A stretch of 64,000 nucleotides of DNA, taken from the NCBI RefSeq assembly GCF_900142295.1, contig NZ_FSRL01000001.1, forward strand, positions 1,240,001 through 1,304,000, given 5' to 3'. Shown one piece after another: positions 15,909 to 24,926 of the stretch. The notes below the pieces were generated by a model. The model was given only the letters and a program-made list of their open reading frames with translations. It searched no databases and had not been told where the DNA came from. Positions within the stretch are counted from its first letter, which is position 1. The number at the start of each line of letters is the position of its first letter. Source of the stretch: Vannielia litorea. GTDB lineage: Bacteria; Pseudomonadota; Alphaproteobacteria; Rhodobacterales; Rhodobacteraceae. The position numbers and the translations under genes are program-made.

Positions 15909-16312
15909 GCTATGGCGCTTCGGCTGCGTTGCAGAGCGCGGTTTACCTGCACTTGCAGGCCGACCCGGGGGTCACCGCCCTGGTGGGCGGCCACATCTAC
16001 GATGCCGCGCCTCCGGGCACGCCGCCCGGCACATACGTGAGCCTCGGCCCCGAGGAGGTGGTCTCGCGCCGCGACTGCAGCGCCGAGGCGGCGCTGTTCA
16101 GGTTCACGGTGAGCGTGGTGACGGATGCCGCGGGGTTCGGCACGGCCAAGCAGATCGCGGGGGCGATCAGCGATGCTTTCATCGACGCCGACCTGACCCT
16201 GACACGGGGCACGCTGGTGAGCCTGAAGTTCGAACGTGCTCGCGCCCGCCGGGTGGGCGAGGGCGACCAACGCCGGATCGACCTGCGCTTCGCGGCCTGG
16301 ATCGACGACTGA
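15905..16312 (+). CDS. GTA tail terminator-like protein, DUF3168 type (g8)
   Basis: The 135-residue protein has the features of DUF3168 tail completion proteins (ALQSAVYLHLQADPGVTALVGGHIYDAAPPGTPPGTYVSLG ... RRIDLRFAAWI). In related phages this ring closes the top of the tail tube. It begins on an ATGA overlap with g7 and is followed by the major tail gene. Confidence 0.88.
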   Translation: MSYGASAALQSAVYLHLQADPGVTALVGGHIYDAAPPGTPPGTYVSLGPEEVVSRRDCSAEAALFRFTVSVVTDAAGFGTAKQIAGAISDAFIDADLTLTRGTLVSLKFERARARRVGEGDQRRIDLRFAAWIDD

Positions 16313-16336
16313 CCTTTTTTCTCGAGGAGAACGCAA

Positions 16337-16750
16337 ATGGGTGCCCAGAACGGCAAGGACCTGTTGATCAAGATGGACATGACGGGCTCGGGCCTGTTCG
16401 AGACGGTGGCGGGGCTGCGCGCGACGCGGGTGAGCTTCAACGCCGAAAGCGTCGATGTGACCTCTCTGGAGAGCCAGGGCGGATGGCGCGAGCTGCTGGC
16501 CGGCGCGGGCGTGAAGAGCGCCAACATTTCGGGCTCGGGGGTGTTTCGGGACGAGGACAGCGACGAGCGGGCGCGGCAGATCTTCTTTGACGGCGAAACC
16601 CCGGAGTTTCAGGTGATCATCCCCGATTTCGGCGTGGTGGAGGGGCCGTTCCAGATCACCAGCGTGGAATACGCGGGCAGCCATGACGGCGAGGCCACCT
16701 ACGAGCTGTCGCTGGCCTCGGCCGGGGCGCTCAGCTTCACGGCGCTCTGA
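16337..16750 (+). CDS. GTA major tail protein (g9)
   Basis: This 137-residue protein forms the tail tube. It shows the TP901-1-type pattern: MGAQNGKDLLIKMDMTGSG near the start, VSFNAESVDVTSLESQGGWRELL, and a final EGPFQITSVEYAGSHDGEATYELSLASAG. CGAGGAGA gives a clear ribosome binding site. Tail-tube proteins are made in many copies, and the well-placed site fits that. Confidence 0.93.
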   Translation: MGAQNGKDLLIKMDMTGSGLFETVAGLRATRVSFNAESVDVTSLESQGGWRELLAGAGVKSANISGSGVFRDEDSDERARQIFFDGETPEFQVIIPDFGVVEGPFQITSVEYAGSHDGEATYELSLASAGALSFTAL

Positions 16751-16751
16751 G

Positions 16752-17084
16752 ATGACGGGATCGGGGGCCAATCCCTGGGCAGGGGAGGCGGTGCTGGTGC
16801 TCGACGGCGCGGAGCATCGCTGCAAGCTCACGCTCGGCGCGCTGGCCGAGCTGGAGGCGGCGCTCGAGACCGGCACGCTGATGGAGCTGGTGGAGCGGTT
16901 CGAGGGCGGGCGGTTCGGTACGCGCGATGTGCTGGCGCTTCTGGTCGCAGGCCTGCGGGGCGGCGGCTGGCAGGGGCGGGCCGCCGACCTGCTGACGGTC
17001 GAGATCGGCGGCGGACCGGTGGAGGCGGCGCGGGTGGCCGCCGAGCTGTTGGCCCGTGCCTTCGCCTTGCCCAGGGGCTCCTGA
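16752..17084 (+). CDS. GTA tail protein (g10)
   Basis: The 110-residue protein resembles the short GTA proteins after the tail tube (GEAVLVLDGAEHRCKLTLGALAELEAALETGTLMELVERFEGGRF ... VAAELLARAFAL). In phages a protein here acts as a tail assembly chaperone that coats the tape measure; that role is inferred from position and size. It starts one base after the g9 stop and ends one base before g10.1. Confidence 0.87.
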   Translation: MTGSGANPWAGEAVLVLDGAEHRCKLTLGALAELEAALETGTLMELVERFEGGRFGTRDVLALLVAGLRGGGWQGRAADLLTVEIGGGPVEAARVAAELLARAFALPRGS

Positions 17085-17085
17085 G

Positions 17086-17268
17086 ATGGACTGGGCGGGG
17101 CTCCTGCGCCGGGGGCTCCTGGAGCTGCGGTTGAGACCGGCCGAGTTCTGGGCGCTCACCCCGGTGGAACTGATGGTGATGCTGGGGCTGGAGCAGGCGG
17201 CCCCGCCGCTGACACGGGCGCGGCTGGCCGAACTGGCCGCCGCATTTCCTGACCAGACGAGGAGATGA
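17086..17268 (+). CDS. small GTA protein (g10.1, rcc01693-like)
   Basis: A 60-residue protein, MDWAGLLRRGLLELRLRPAE... with WALTPVELMVMLG in the middle and a helical end, matches the tiny gene between g10 and the tape measure in other GTAs. It may be the second part of the tail chaperone pair. It begins just after the g10 stop and overlaps the tape measure start (ATGA). Confidence 0.85.
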   Translation: MDWAGLLRRGLLELRLRPAEFWALTPVELMVMLGLEQAAPPLTRARLAELAAAFPDQTRR

Positions 17269-17933
17269 CGATGGCGGATTTCGACGGGGCCGAGGCCCTA
17301 GAGGCGCAGGTGGACGCGCTGGAGAGCGCATTTGGAGGCGCGGCCCAGATGGTGGCTGCCTTCGACAGCGAGCTGATGCGGATGCAGGCCAGCCTCACGG
17401 TGACGCAGGCCGATGTGGGACAGCTCTCGAGCCAGATCGGGCGTGGGCTGCGCAAGGCCTTCGACGGGCTGGTGTTTGACGGCATGCGCCTGTCGGAGGC
17501 GCTTAGGACGGTCGCGGAGGCCATGGTCAACGCCACCTACAACGCGGCAATGAAACCGATCACCGACCATTTCGGCGGGCTGATCGGCAACGGCCTGGAG
17601 AATTTCATCACCGGCGGTCTCGCCTTCGAGAAGGGCGGGGCCTTCTCCCAGGGTCGGGTGCAGCCCTTCGCCAAGGGCGGGGTGGTCTCGCAGCCCACCT
17701 ACTTCCCGATGCGGGGCGGGCGCGGGCTGATGGGAGAAGCGGGGCCGGAGGCGATCATGCCGCTCTCGCGCGGGGCAGACGGATCGCTCGGCGTGAGGAC
17801 GCAGGGCGGGGGCCGCCCGATCAATGTGGTGATGAACATCTCGACGCCGGATGTGAAGGGCTTCGAGCGGAGCCGGGCGCAGGTGGCGGCGCAGATGACC
17901 CGCGTTCTGGCGCAGGGCCAGCGGAACCGCTGA
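17265..17933 (+). CDS. GTA tape measure protein (g11)
   Basis: The 222-residue protein sets tail length. It has an N-terminal helical region, then the glycine-rich MKPITDHFGGLIGNGLENFITGGLAFEKGGAFSQGRVQPFAKGGVV and GLMGEAGPEAIMPLSRG, both typical of tape measure C-termini. It is much shorter than in most siphophages, as expected for the short GTA tail. It is coupled to g10.1 by a four-base overlap. Confidence 0.92.
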   Translation: MTMADFDGAEALEAQVDALESAFGGAAQMVAAFDSELMRMQASLTVTQADVGQLSSQIGRGLRKAFDGLVFDGMRLSEALRTVAEAMVNATYNAAMKPITDHFGGLIGNGLENFITGGLAFEKGGAFSQGRVQPFAKGGVVSQPTYFPMRGGRGLMGEAGPEAIMPLSRGADGSLGVRTQGGGRPINVVMNISTPDVKGFERSRAQVAAQMTRVLAQGQRNR

Positions 17934-17967
17934 GGCGGGCAAGGCAGCAAGCGAGAAGGAACGAGAC

Positions 17968-18600
17968 ATGGGATTTCACGAGGTGCGGTTTCCGGCCAGT
18001 CTGAGCTTTGGCTCGGTGGGCGGGCCGGAGCGGCGGACCGAGATCGTGACGCTGGCCAACGGTTTCGAGGAGCGCAACACGCCCTGGGCGCACTCGCGCC
18101 GCCGCTATGACGCGGGGCTGGGGATGCGCTCGCTCGATGACGTGGAGGTGCTGCTGGCCTTCTTCGAGGCACGGCGTGGCCAGCTCTTCGGGTTTCGCTG
18201 GAAGGATTGGTCGGACTTCAAGACCGGTGCTGCGAGCGCGGCTCCGGACTGGCAGGACGAGGTCATTGGCATCGGGGACGGGGTGACGAGGAGCTTTCAG
18301 CTTTCGAAGACCTATCGCTCGGGCGAGGCCTCCTACGTCAGGCCGGTGAAGAAGCCGGTGTTCGGCACGGTCACGGCGGGGATCGAGGGCACCTTCTACC
18401 AGGAGGGGGTGCATTTTGGCGTCGATCCGGCGACCGGGGTCATCACCTTCGAGGACGCGCCGTCGATCGGGCATGCGGTGACGGCGGGGTTCGAGTTTGA
18501 CGTGCCGGTGCGGTTCGATACCGACCGGATCCAGACCAGCGTGGCGAGCTTCAAGGCCGGTGACGTGCCGACGGTGCCCGTTGTGGAGCTGCGGCTGTGA
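17968..18600 (+). CDS. GTA distal tail protein, DUF2460 (g12)
   Basis: This 210-residue protein opens MGFHEVRFPASLSFGSVGGPERRTEIV, followed by GFEERNTPWAHSRRRYDAGLGMRSLDDVEVLLAFFEARRGQLFGFRWKDW, the DUF2460 signature. It forms the ring that links the tail tube to the baseplate. AGAAGGA precedes the ATG. Its stop overlaps the GTG start of g13. Confidence 0.93.
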   Translation: MGFHEVRFPASLSFGSVGGPERRTEIVTLANGFEERNTPWAHSRRRYDAGLGMRSLDDVEVLLAFFEARRGQLFGFRWKDWSDFKTGAASAAPDWQDEVIGIGDGVTRSFQLSKTYRSGEASYVRPVKKPVFGTVTAGIEGTFYQEGVHFGVDPATGVITFEDAPSIGHAVTAGFEFDVPVRFDTDRIQTSVASFKAGDVPTVPVVELRL

Positions 18601-19535
18601 GCGGGGTTGGAGCGGAGGCGGCGGCGCTTCATGCGCATCTTGGCGGCGGGATCACGACCGTCTGCCGCTGCTGGTCGGTCGCGCGGCGCGACGGCGTGGT
18701 GCTCGGGTTCACCGACCATGACGAGGGGATCGCCTTTGACGGTGTCGAGTTTCGCGCCAACAGCGGGTTGACCGCGAAGGCACTGGTGCAGAGCACGGGC
18801 CTTGCGGTGGACAACACCGAGGCGCTCGGGGCGCTGATGAGCGAGGCGATCACCGAGGACGATATTCTGGCCGGTCGCTATGACGGGGCCGAGGTGCGGG
18901 CCTGGATGGTCAACTGGGCCGCTCCGGGCGCCCGGTTGATGCTGTTTTGCGGCAGTATCGGGGAGGTGTCGCGCTCTGGCGGGGCTTTCGAGGCCGAGCT
19001 GCGCGGGCTGACCGAGACCCTGAACCAGCCGCAGGGGCGGGTCTACCAGCCGCAATGCAGCGCTGTGCTGGGGGACGGGATGTGCCGGTTCGACCTGTCG
19101 AGCACCGGCTACAGCACCGAGGTGGCCGTGGAGAAGGTCGAGGGCGGCCGGGTCTTTACCTTCGCGGGCATGGCGGAGTTCGACCAGCGCTGGTTCGAGC
19201 GCGGGCGGCTTAGTGTACTGACCGGGGCGGCACGAGGTTTGGTGGGGCTGGTGAAGAACGACCGGCTGACCAACGCCAACCGGGTCGTGGAACTCTGGGA
19301 GCAACTTCCGGCGCAGATCGACGAGGGCGACGTGATCCGGCTGGAGGCGGGCTGCGACAAGCGTGGCGAGACCTGTCGGCTGAAGTTCGACAACTTCCTG
19401 AACTTCAGGGGATTTCCGCATATTCCGGGGGAGGACTGGCTGATGAGCTATCCCAAGGCGACCACCGACAATTCCGGCGGGCAGCGCAAGGGCGAGTTCC
19501 TGCTGCGGCTGGTGGCCGGTGGCTTTGAGGACTGA
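18597..19535 (+). CDS. GTA baseplate hub protein, DUF2163 (g13)
   Basis: The 312-residue protein starts on a GTG that overlaps the g12 stop. It has the DUF2163 domain (CWSVARRDGVVLGFTDHDEGIAFDGVEF ... TEALGALMSEAITEDDILAGRYDGAEV) and a cysteine-rich C-terminal part (GCDKRGETCRLKFDNFLNFRGFPHIPGEDWL). In the RcGTA particle this position encodes a hub protein, and the related cysteine-rich region is reported to bind an iron-sulphur cluster; I infer the same here. Confidence 0.92.
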   Translation: MSGVGAEAAALHAHLGGGITTVCRCWSVARRDGVVLGFTDHDEGIAFDGVEFRANSGLTAKALVQSTGLAVDNTEALGALMSEAITEDDILAGRYDGAEVRAWMVNWAAPGARLMLFCGSIGEVSRSGGAFEAELRGLTETLNQPQGRVYQPQCSAVLGDGMCRFDLSSTGYSTEVAVEKVEGGRVFTFAGMAEFDQRWFERGRLSVLTGAARGLVGLVKNDRLTNANRVVELWEQLPAQIDEGDVIRLEAGCDKRGETCRLKFDNFLNFRGFPHIPGEDWLMSYPKATTDNSGGQRKGEFLLRLVAGGFED

Positions 19536-19542
19536 GCGGGAC

Positions 19543-19989
19543 ATGAGGGTGGGGGAGCAGGTGGTTGCACTGGCCCGCGGCTGGATTGGCACGCCCTATC
19601 GGCATCAGGCTTCGTGCAAGGGCGCCGGCTGCGACTGCCTGGGCCTGCTGCGCGGGGTCTGGCGCGAGTTGTGGGGTGAGGAGCCCGAGGCGGTGCCGGC
19701 CTACAGCCGCGATTGGTCGGAGCCGGCGCGGGAGGAGGCGCTCTGGGCCGCGGCACGGCGGCATCTGGTCGAGAAACCGGCCTGTGCTCCGGATGCTGCA
19801 GGCGATGTGATCCTGTTCCGGATGCGCCAGGACGCTGTGGCCAAGCATCTGGGCATCCAGGCCCGGATCGGCGCGGAAACCAGTTTCATCCATGCCTATT
19901 CCGGGCACGGGGTGGTGGAGAGTTCGTTCACGCGGCCCTGGGCGCGTCGCGTGGCGGCGAGGTTCGAGTTTCCCGGAGGGATGATCTGA
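19543..19989 (+). CDS. GTA NlpC/P60 cell-wall peptidase (g14)
   Basis: The 148-residue protein is a cysteine peptidase thought to open the recipient's peptidoglycan. The catalytic cysteine lies in CKGAGCDCLGLLRGVW, and a later KHLGIQ holds a candidate histidine. The ATG at 19543 is preferred over an upstream GTG at 19519 because the family N-terminus (VALARGWIGTPYRHQ) begins here. Its stop overlaps the start of g15. Confidence 0.91.
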   Translation: MRVGEQVVALARGWIGTPYRHQASCKGAGCDCLGLLRGVWRELWGEEPEAVPAYSRDWSEPAREEALWAAARRHLVEKPACAPDAAGDVILFRMRQDAVAKHLGIQARIGAETSFIHAYSGHGVVESSFTRPWARRVAARFEFPGGMI

Positions 19990-22900
19990 TGGCGACGATA
20001 CTTCTTTCGGCGGCGGGCGCGGCGCTTGGCTCCACCTTGGGTGGCACCTTTCTGGGCCTCTCGGGGGCGGTCATCGGGCGCGCCGTCGGCGCCACCCTGG
20101 GCCGGGTCATCGACCAGCGGCTGATGGGGCAGGGCAGCCAGGTCGTGGAGACCGGCAAGGTCGAGCGTTTCCGGGTGACCGGGGCGAGCGAAGGCGCGCC
20201 GATCGGGCAGCTCTACGGGCGGATGCGCGTGGGCGGACAGGTGATCTGGGCGACCCAGTTCAAGGAGACCGTGCACGAGGAGAAGACCGGCGGAAAGGGT
20301 GCGCCGAGCGGTCCAACCGTGCGGAGCCACAGCTACTCGATCAGCCTGGCCGTGGCCCTCTGCGAGGGCGAGATCGGGCGTGTCGGGCGAATCTGGGCGG
20401 ACGGGGTTGAGCTGGCTCCCGGCGACCTGAACATGCGCGTCTACACCGGCAGCGAAGACCAGTTGCCGGACCCGAAGATGGAAGCCGTGGAAGGCGCGGG
20501 TACGGTGCCGAGTTACCGTGGCGTGGCCTATGTGGTGATCGAGGATCTCGAGCTGGGCGATTTCGGCAACCGGGTGCCGCAGCTGTCGTTCGAGGTTGTC
20601 CGTCCGGTCAGCGAGGCGGTGGACACGCCGGAAGCCCGCAGCCTCAGCCGCGTGGTCAAGGCGGTGGCGCTGGTGCCGGGCACGGGCGAATACGCCCTGG
20701 CCACCACGCCGGTGCACTACAGCTTCGGCCAGGGGCGCAGCCAATCGGCCAACGTCAACAATCCGACCGGCAAGACCGACTTCGCGGTGTCGCTCGACAT
20801 GCTGGGCGAGGAACTTCCGGCCTGCGGATCGGTCTCGCTCGTGGTGAGCTGGTTCGGCGACGATCTGCGCTGCGGTTCCTGCGAGATCAAGCCGAAGGTG
20901 GAGCAGGGGGAATTCGACGGCAAGCCGATGAACTGGAAGGTCAGCGGCCTGAGTCGCGCGGCCGCAGACCTGACACCGCGCGACGAGGAGGACCGGCCGA
21001 TCTACGGTGGCACGCCGGCGGATGCGGCGGTGGTGGAAGCCATCGGAGCCTTGAAAGCCGCGGGTCAGCAGGTGGTGTTCTACCCCTTCATCCTGATGGA
21101 CCAGCTTGACGGCAATGGTCTCCCGGACCCGTGGAGCGGCGCGGCGGATCAGCCGAGGCTGCCCTGGCGCGGACGGATTACCCAGTCGGTCGCGGCAGGG
21201 CGCCCGGGATCGCCCGATGGCACCGCCGCCGCCGATGCCGAGGTGGCCGCTTTCTTCGGTGCCGCCGATGCGAGCGACTTTTCCGTGAACGGAAAGGTCG
21301 TGGCCTACGCGGGCCCTGAGGAATGGTCGTTCCGGCGGTTCATCCTGCATTATGCGCATCTCTGCGCGGCGGCCGGAGGGGTCGATGCTTTCTGCCTCGG
21401 CTCGGAGATGCGCGGCCTGACACAGATCCGGGGTGCGAGCGGCTTTCCTGCGGTTGCGCAGATGCAGGCCCTCGCGGCCGAGCTGCGCGGCATCCTGGGG
21501 CAAACCTGCAAGATCGGCTATGCGGCGGACTGGAGCGAGTATTTCGGCCACCGGCCGGAGGACGGCTCTGGCGACGTGTACTTTCATCTCGATCCACTCT
21601 GGGCGGACTCCAACATCGACTTCATCGGCATCGACAATTACATGCCGCTCTCCGATTGGCGCGATGGCGAAGATCACGCCGATGCCGGGATGGGCGCGAT
21701 CTACGACCTGGACTATCTCAAGGCCAATGTCGCAGGCGGCGAGGGGTACGACTGGTACTACGCGCATGAGTCCGCGCGCGAGCACCAGATCCGCACGCCG
21801 ATTGCCGACGGAGCCCATGGCGAGGACTGGATCTATCGCTACAAGGATCTGAAGGGCTGGTGGCGAAACACCCACCACGAGCGCATCGGCGGCGTCCGGC
21901 AGGCCTCGCCCACCGATTGGGTGCCAGAGAGCAAGCCGATCTGGTTCACCGAACTGGGCTGCGCCGCGCTCGACAAGGGCACCAACCAGCCAAACAAGTT
22001 TCTCGACGTCAAGAGCTCCGAGAGCGGCCTGCCGTATTACTCCGACGGCACGCGCGATGACCTGATCCAGGCACAATACCTGCGGGCGGTTTCGGCGCAT
22101 TTCGAGGAAGCGGGCAACAACCCGGTGTCAGCCGTGTATGGCGGGCCGATGGTCGACATGAGCCGCGCCCATGTCTGGGCCTGGGATGCGCGACCCTTTC
22201 CCTATTTCCCGGCGGCGCTCGACCTCTGGAGCGACGGCGAGAATTACGCGCGCGGGCATTGGCTGAACGGTCGGGTGACAAGCGAGGCGCTGCCGGCGGT
22301 GGTGGCCGAGCTCTGCCTGCGTTCAGGCCTCGATCTCGACAGCCTGGACCTGGAGCGGCTGCACGGCCTGGTGCGCGGCTTCAGCGTTTCCGAGATCGAC
22401 GGTGCGCGCGCGGCGCTGCAACCCTTGATGCTGGCCTTCGGCTTCGATGCCGTGGAGCGCGGTGGCGTGCTGCGGTTCTCCAGCCGCAACGGGCTCTCGG
22501 GCGGAATGATCGAGCGCGAGACGCTGGCCGTCACCGACGATCTGGACGCCGACATCACGCTCGTCCGGTCGCCTGCGGCCGAGACTGCGGGCAAGGTGCG
22601 GCTCAACTACGTGGAGAGCAACGGCGACTACGAAGTGCGTGCTGCCGAAGCGATCTTTCCCGACGAGGTGACCTATGCGGTGTCCCAGTCTGAGTTGCCC
22701 CTCGCGCTGACCAATGGCGAGGCACAGGCCATCGTTGAAAGGTGGCTCGCAGAAGCGCGCGTGGCACGCGACACGGCGCGGTTTGCGCTGCCCCCTTCGA
22801 TGCTGGGGATCGGGGCAGGGGATGTGATCACCCTGCCGACCGAGGACCGGATGGCCGCCTATCGGGTGGATCGGGTCGAGCAGGGCGCGAGCCAGATCAT

Positions 22901-23921
22901 TGATGCCGTCCGGGTGGAACCCAACATCTACAGGCCGAGCGACGCCATAGATGATCCGGTGGCTCTGGTCGGCTTCGTGCCGCCTCTGCCCGTCTACCCG
23001 CTGTTCCTCGACCTGCCGCTGCTCACCGGCGCGGAAGTGGAACACGCCCCCCATGTGGCGGTGACGGCGGTGCCGTGGCCGGGGACAGTTGCCGTTTATG
23101 GCTCTGTCACCGGTGAGACCTACGATCTGAACCGGCTCATTTCGTCCCGCTCGATCATCGGCGTGACCGAGACTGCTCTGGACGCGGCGCGCCCCGGGCA
23201 GTGGGATCGCGGTGCGCCGCTGCGGGTACACCTCAGCACTGGCGCGCTTTCATCGGCGACCGAAGCGCAGGTGCTCGCGGGCCGTAACGCGATGGCCATC
23301 GGTGACGGGAGTTCGGGCAACTGGGAGATATTCCAGTTCATGACCGCAGACCTCGTGGCCGGGCGCACCTACGAGCTGAGCCTGCGCCTGAGGGGGCAGC
23401 TTGGCACCGACGGGCTGATGCCGGGGTCCTGGCCGGTCGGCAGCCAGGTCGTGCTGCTGGACGGCAGCCTGACGCAGCTCGAACTGGCCAGCGCGGCCCG
23501 GCGGCTTTCGCGTATCTATCGGATCGGCCCGGCAGGGCGACCCTACACCGACCCGTCCTACGTGGAGCAACAGGCGGCCTTCGACGGCAACGGCCTGAGG
23601 CCCTACGCCCCGGTGCATATCAAGGGCCGCCGGGATGCGGCGGGCGACCTGCATGTGAGCTGGGTGCGGCGGACGCGGATCGACGGCGACGGGTGGGAGG
23701 TGCCGGAGGTGCCGCTCGGGGAGGCGAGCGAAGCCTATCTTGTTCGGGTGGTTCAGGGCGGGGCGGTGGTGCGCGAGGCGACATCGTCGAGCCCGGCCTG
23801 GACCTATGGCGCACCGCATCAGGCCGGCGACGGTGTGACGGGGACGTTTGAAATTCACGTGGCGCAGATCTCCGAGCGCTACGGACCGGGTCTTTTTGGA
23901 AAGGGTGAAATGGATGGCTGA
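19989..23921 (+). CDS. GTA baseplate megatron protein (g15)
   Basis: The 1310-residue protein is the largest in the cluster. It starts with a glycine-rich hydrophobic segment (MATILLSAAGAALGSTLGGTFLG), has a TIM-barrel glycoside-hydrolase-like domain in the middle (AGGVDAFCLGSEMRGLTQIRG; IDFIGIDNYMPLSDW; WFTELGCAALDKGTNQPN), then tail-hub regions and a C-terminal receptor-facing part. In the RcGTA particle this protein forms the baseplate tip and is the likely entry channel. The ATG overlaps the g14 stop. Confidence 0.95.
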   Translation: MATILLSAAGAALGSTLGGTFLGLSGAVIGRAVGATLGRVIDQRLMGQGSQVVETGKVERFRVTGASEGAPIGQLYGRMRVGGQVIWATQFKETVHEEKTGGKGAPSGPTVRSHSYSISLAVALCEGEIGRVGRIWADGVELAPGDLNMRVYTGSEDQLPDPKMEAVEGAGTVPSYRGVAYVVIEDLELGDFGNRVPQLSFEVVRPVSEAVDTPEARSLSRVVKAVALVPGTGEYALATTPVHYSFGQGRSQSANVNNPTGKTDFAVSLDMLGEELPACGSVSLVVSWFGDDLRCGSCEIKPKVEQGEFDGKPMNWKVSGLSRAAADLTPRDEEDRPIYGGTPADAAVVEAIGALKAAGQQVVFYPFILMDQLDGNGLPDPWSGAADQPRLPWRGRITQSVAAGRPGSPDGTAAADAEVAAFFGAADASDFSVNGKVVAYAGPEEWSFRRFILHYAHLCAAAGGVDAFCLGSEMRGLTQIRGASGFPAVAQMQALAAELRGILGQTCKIGYAADWSEYFGHRPEDGSGDVYFHLDPLWADSNIDFIGIDNYMPLSDWRDGEDHADAGMGAIYDLDYLKANVAGGEGYDWYYAHESAREHQIRTPIADGAHGEDWIYRYKDLKGWWRNTHHERIGGVRQASPTDWVPESKPIWFTELGCAALDKGTNQPNKFLDVKSSESGLPYYSDGTRDDLIQAQYLRAVSAHFEEAGNNPVSAVYGGPMVDMSRAHVWAWDARPFPYFPAALDLWSDGENYARGHWLNGRVTSEALPAVVAELCLRSGLDLDSLDLERLHGLVRGFSVSEIDGARAALQPLMLAFGFDAVERGGVLRFSSRNGLSGGMIERETLAVTDDLDADITLVRSPAAETAGKVRLNYVESNGDYEVRAAEAIFPDEVTYAVSQSELPLALTNGEAQAIVERWLAEARVARDTARFALPPSMLGIGAGDVITLPTEDRMAAYRVDRVEQGASQIIDAVRVEPNIYRPSDAIDDPVALVGFVPPLPVYPLFLDLPLLTGAEVEHAPHVAVTAVPWPGTVAVYGSVTGETYDLNRLISSRSIIGVTETALDAARPGQWDRGAPLRVHLSTGALSSATEAQVLAGRNAMAIGDGSSGNWEIFQFMTADLVAGRTYELSLRLRGQLGTDGLMPGSWPVGSQVVLLDGSLTQLELASAARRLSRIYRIGPAGRPYTDPSYVEQQAAFDGNGLRPYAPVHIKGRRDAAGDLHVSWVRRTRIDGDGWEVPEVPLGEASEAYLVRVVQGGAVVREATSSSPAWTYGAPHQAGDGVTGTFEIHVAQISERYGPGLFGKGEMDG

Positions 23922-24624
23922 GACCACGCAGCTCAAACTGCCGCTTGTTCAGGCGAGCCAGGCACAGAAGCATGTGACAGTGAACGCCGCTCTGATGCGG
24001 CTCGACGGGCTGGCGCAACTGCGCCTGCAATCGGCCTCCACGGCCACGCCGCCCGCGGTCGTTGTCGACGGTGCGTGCTGGTTCGTGCCCCCAGGGGCGG
24101 TCAACGCTTGGGCGGGCCAAAGCGGCAAGCTGGCCATCGGCGACAATGGCGGGTGGGATTTTCTTGCGCCGCAGGTCGGGTGGCGGGCCTGGATCGTCGA
24201 CACCGCGACCGACGCGCTCTGGGACGGCACCGCATGGCAGCCGCCGCTGATGGCGGCCAGTCCCTCGGGGGCCGCGTCGCGGATGCAGGTGCTCGAGTTC
24301 GACCACAGCCTCGGGGCCGGAGCCACCAGCACGACAACGACGCAGGTGCCGCCGAACGCCATGGTCTTCGCCGTGTCCGCACGGGTCAGCACGGCGATCA
24401 CCGGCACGCTCTCGAGCTGGAGCTTCGGCATCAACGGGTCGGAAGGCCAGTTCGGAACCGGGCTCGGGCTGGGGCAGGGAAGCTATTGCACCGGTCTGCT
24501 CGGCGCGCCGACCACATGGTATTCCGCCACGCCCCTGAAACTGACCGCGGTCGGTGGCGACTTCGCCGGCGGCGCGATCCGGGTGGCGGCGCATTACTAC
24601 ACGATCGAACTGCCCGGCCTGTGA
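23914..24624 (+). CDS. DUF2793-like protein, probable GTA fibre or attachment protein
   Basis: The 236-residue product has a DUF2793-type N-terminus (LKLPLVQASQAQKHVTVNAALMRLDGLAQL ... GWDFLAPQVGWRAWIVDTATDALW) and a beta-rich, Ser/Thr/Gly-rich C-terminal domain of about 110 residues. Such proteins are often tail-tip or fibre proteins in prophages. It overlaps the end of g15 by eight bases and the next gene by four, so it should be made with the GTA particle. A role in host binding is an inference. Confidence 0.82.
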   Translation: MAETTQLKLPLVQASQAQKHVTVNAALMRLDGLAQLRLQSASTATPPAVVVDGACWFVPPGAVNAWAGQSGKLAIGDNGGWDFLAPQVGWRAWIVDTATDALWDGTAWQPPLMAASPSGAASRMQVLEFDHSLGAGATSTTTTQVPPNAMVFAVSARVSTAITGTLSSWSFGINGSEGQFGTGLGLGQGSYCTGLLGAPTTWYSATPLKLTAVGGDFAGGAIRVAAHYYTIELPGL

Positions 24625-24923
24625 TGCGACCACTTCATCACAGCGACATCTGCGAGGTCGTCCGGGTGCTCCTTCCGCTCAGCGAGGAGGAGCGCCCGCG
24701 CGCGTTGGCGAGGTTCATCGCCTTCGCGGACGCGGCCGACAGGTTTCGCCAGGTCACCGGACGCATGCATCGCGCCTGGGGCGATGGCACCCTGGGGGCG
24801 GCGGTGGCGCGGCAGCCGCGCCATCCGGCTCGGAGTTTCGAGGATTTCGACTATGCCCAGTGCTGGTCCATGGTCCTCGAGGCCGTCATCCGGTTTCGGA
24901 CCGGCCGGAGATTGAGCCCCTGA
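24624..24923 (+). CDS. small conserved-looking protein at the end of the GTA cluster
   Basis: This 99-residue protein is not recognised. It is mostly helical and charged (ICEVVRVLLPLSEEERPRALARFIAFADAADRFRQVTG ... FDYAQCWSMVLEAVIRFRTGRRL), with no signal or membrane segment. It starts on an ATGA overlap with the DUF2793 gene and ends three bases from the convergent DksA-like gene. Translational coupling makes it the last gene of the GTA transcript; it could be an assembly or regulatory protein. Confidence 0.72.
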   Translation: MRPLHHSDICEVVRVLLPLSEEERPRALARFIAFADAADRFRQVTGRMHRAWGDGTLGAAVARQPRHPARSFEDFDYAQCWSMVLEAVIRFRTGRRLSP

Positions 24924-24926
24924 GGG

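Larger units (their letters stand above)
10065..24923 (+). mobile_element. gene transfer agent structural cluster (RcGTA-like)
   Basis: About 15 kb of co-directional, closely packed genes follows the order of the Rhodobacter capsulatus GTA: TerS, TerL, portal, protease, capsid, connectors, tail tube, tape measure, distal tail, hub, peptidase, baseplate megatron. GTAs are phage-derived particles that package random host DNA. No integrase, repressor, replication or lysis genes are present and no reading frame is broken, which fits a domesticated GTA rather than a prophage. The usual small g3.5 gene between portal and protease was not found. cysE lies downstream, as in relatives. Confidence 0.93.

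Noticed and set aside
19896..22100. Minus-strand reading frame of about 730 codons inside g15
   Set aside because: g15 on the plus strand has strong family features; the antisense frame is a shadow of its codon bias.
10065..24923. Active prophage
   Set aside because: No integrase, repressor, replication or lysis genes and no attachment sites were seen; order and sizes fit a gene transfer agent.
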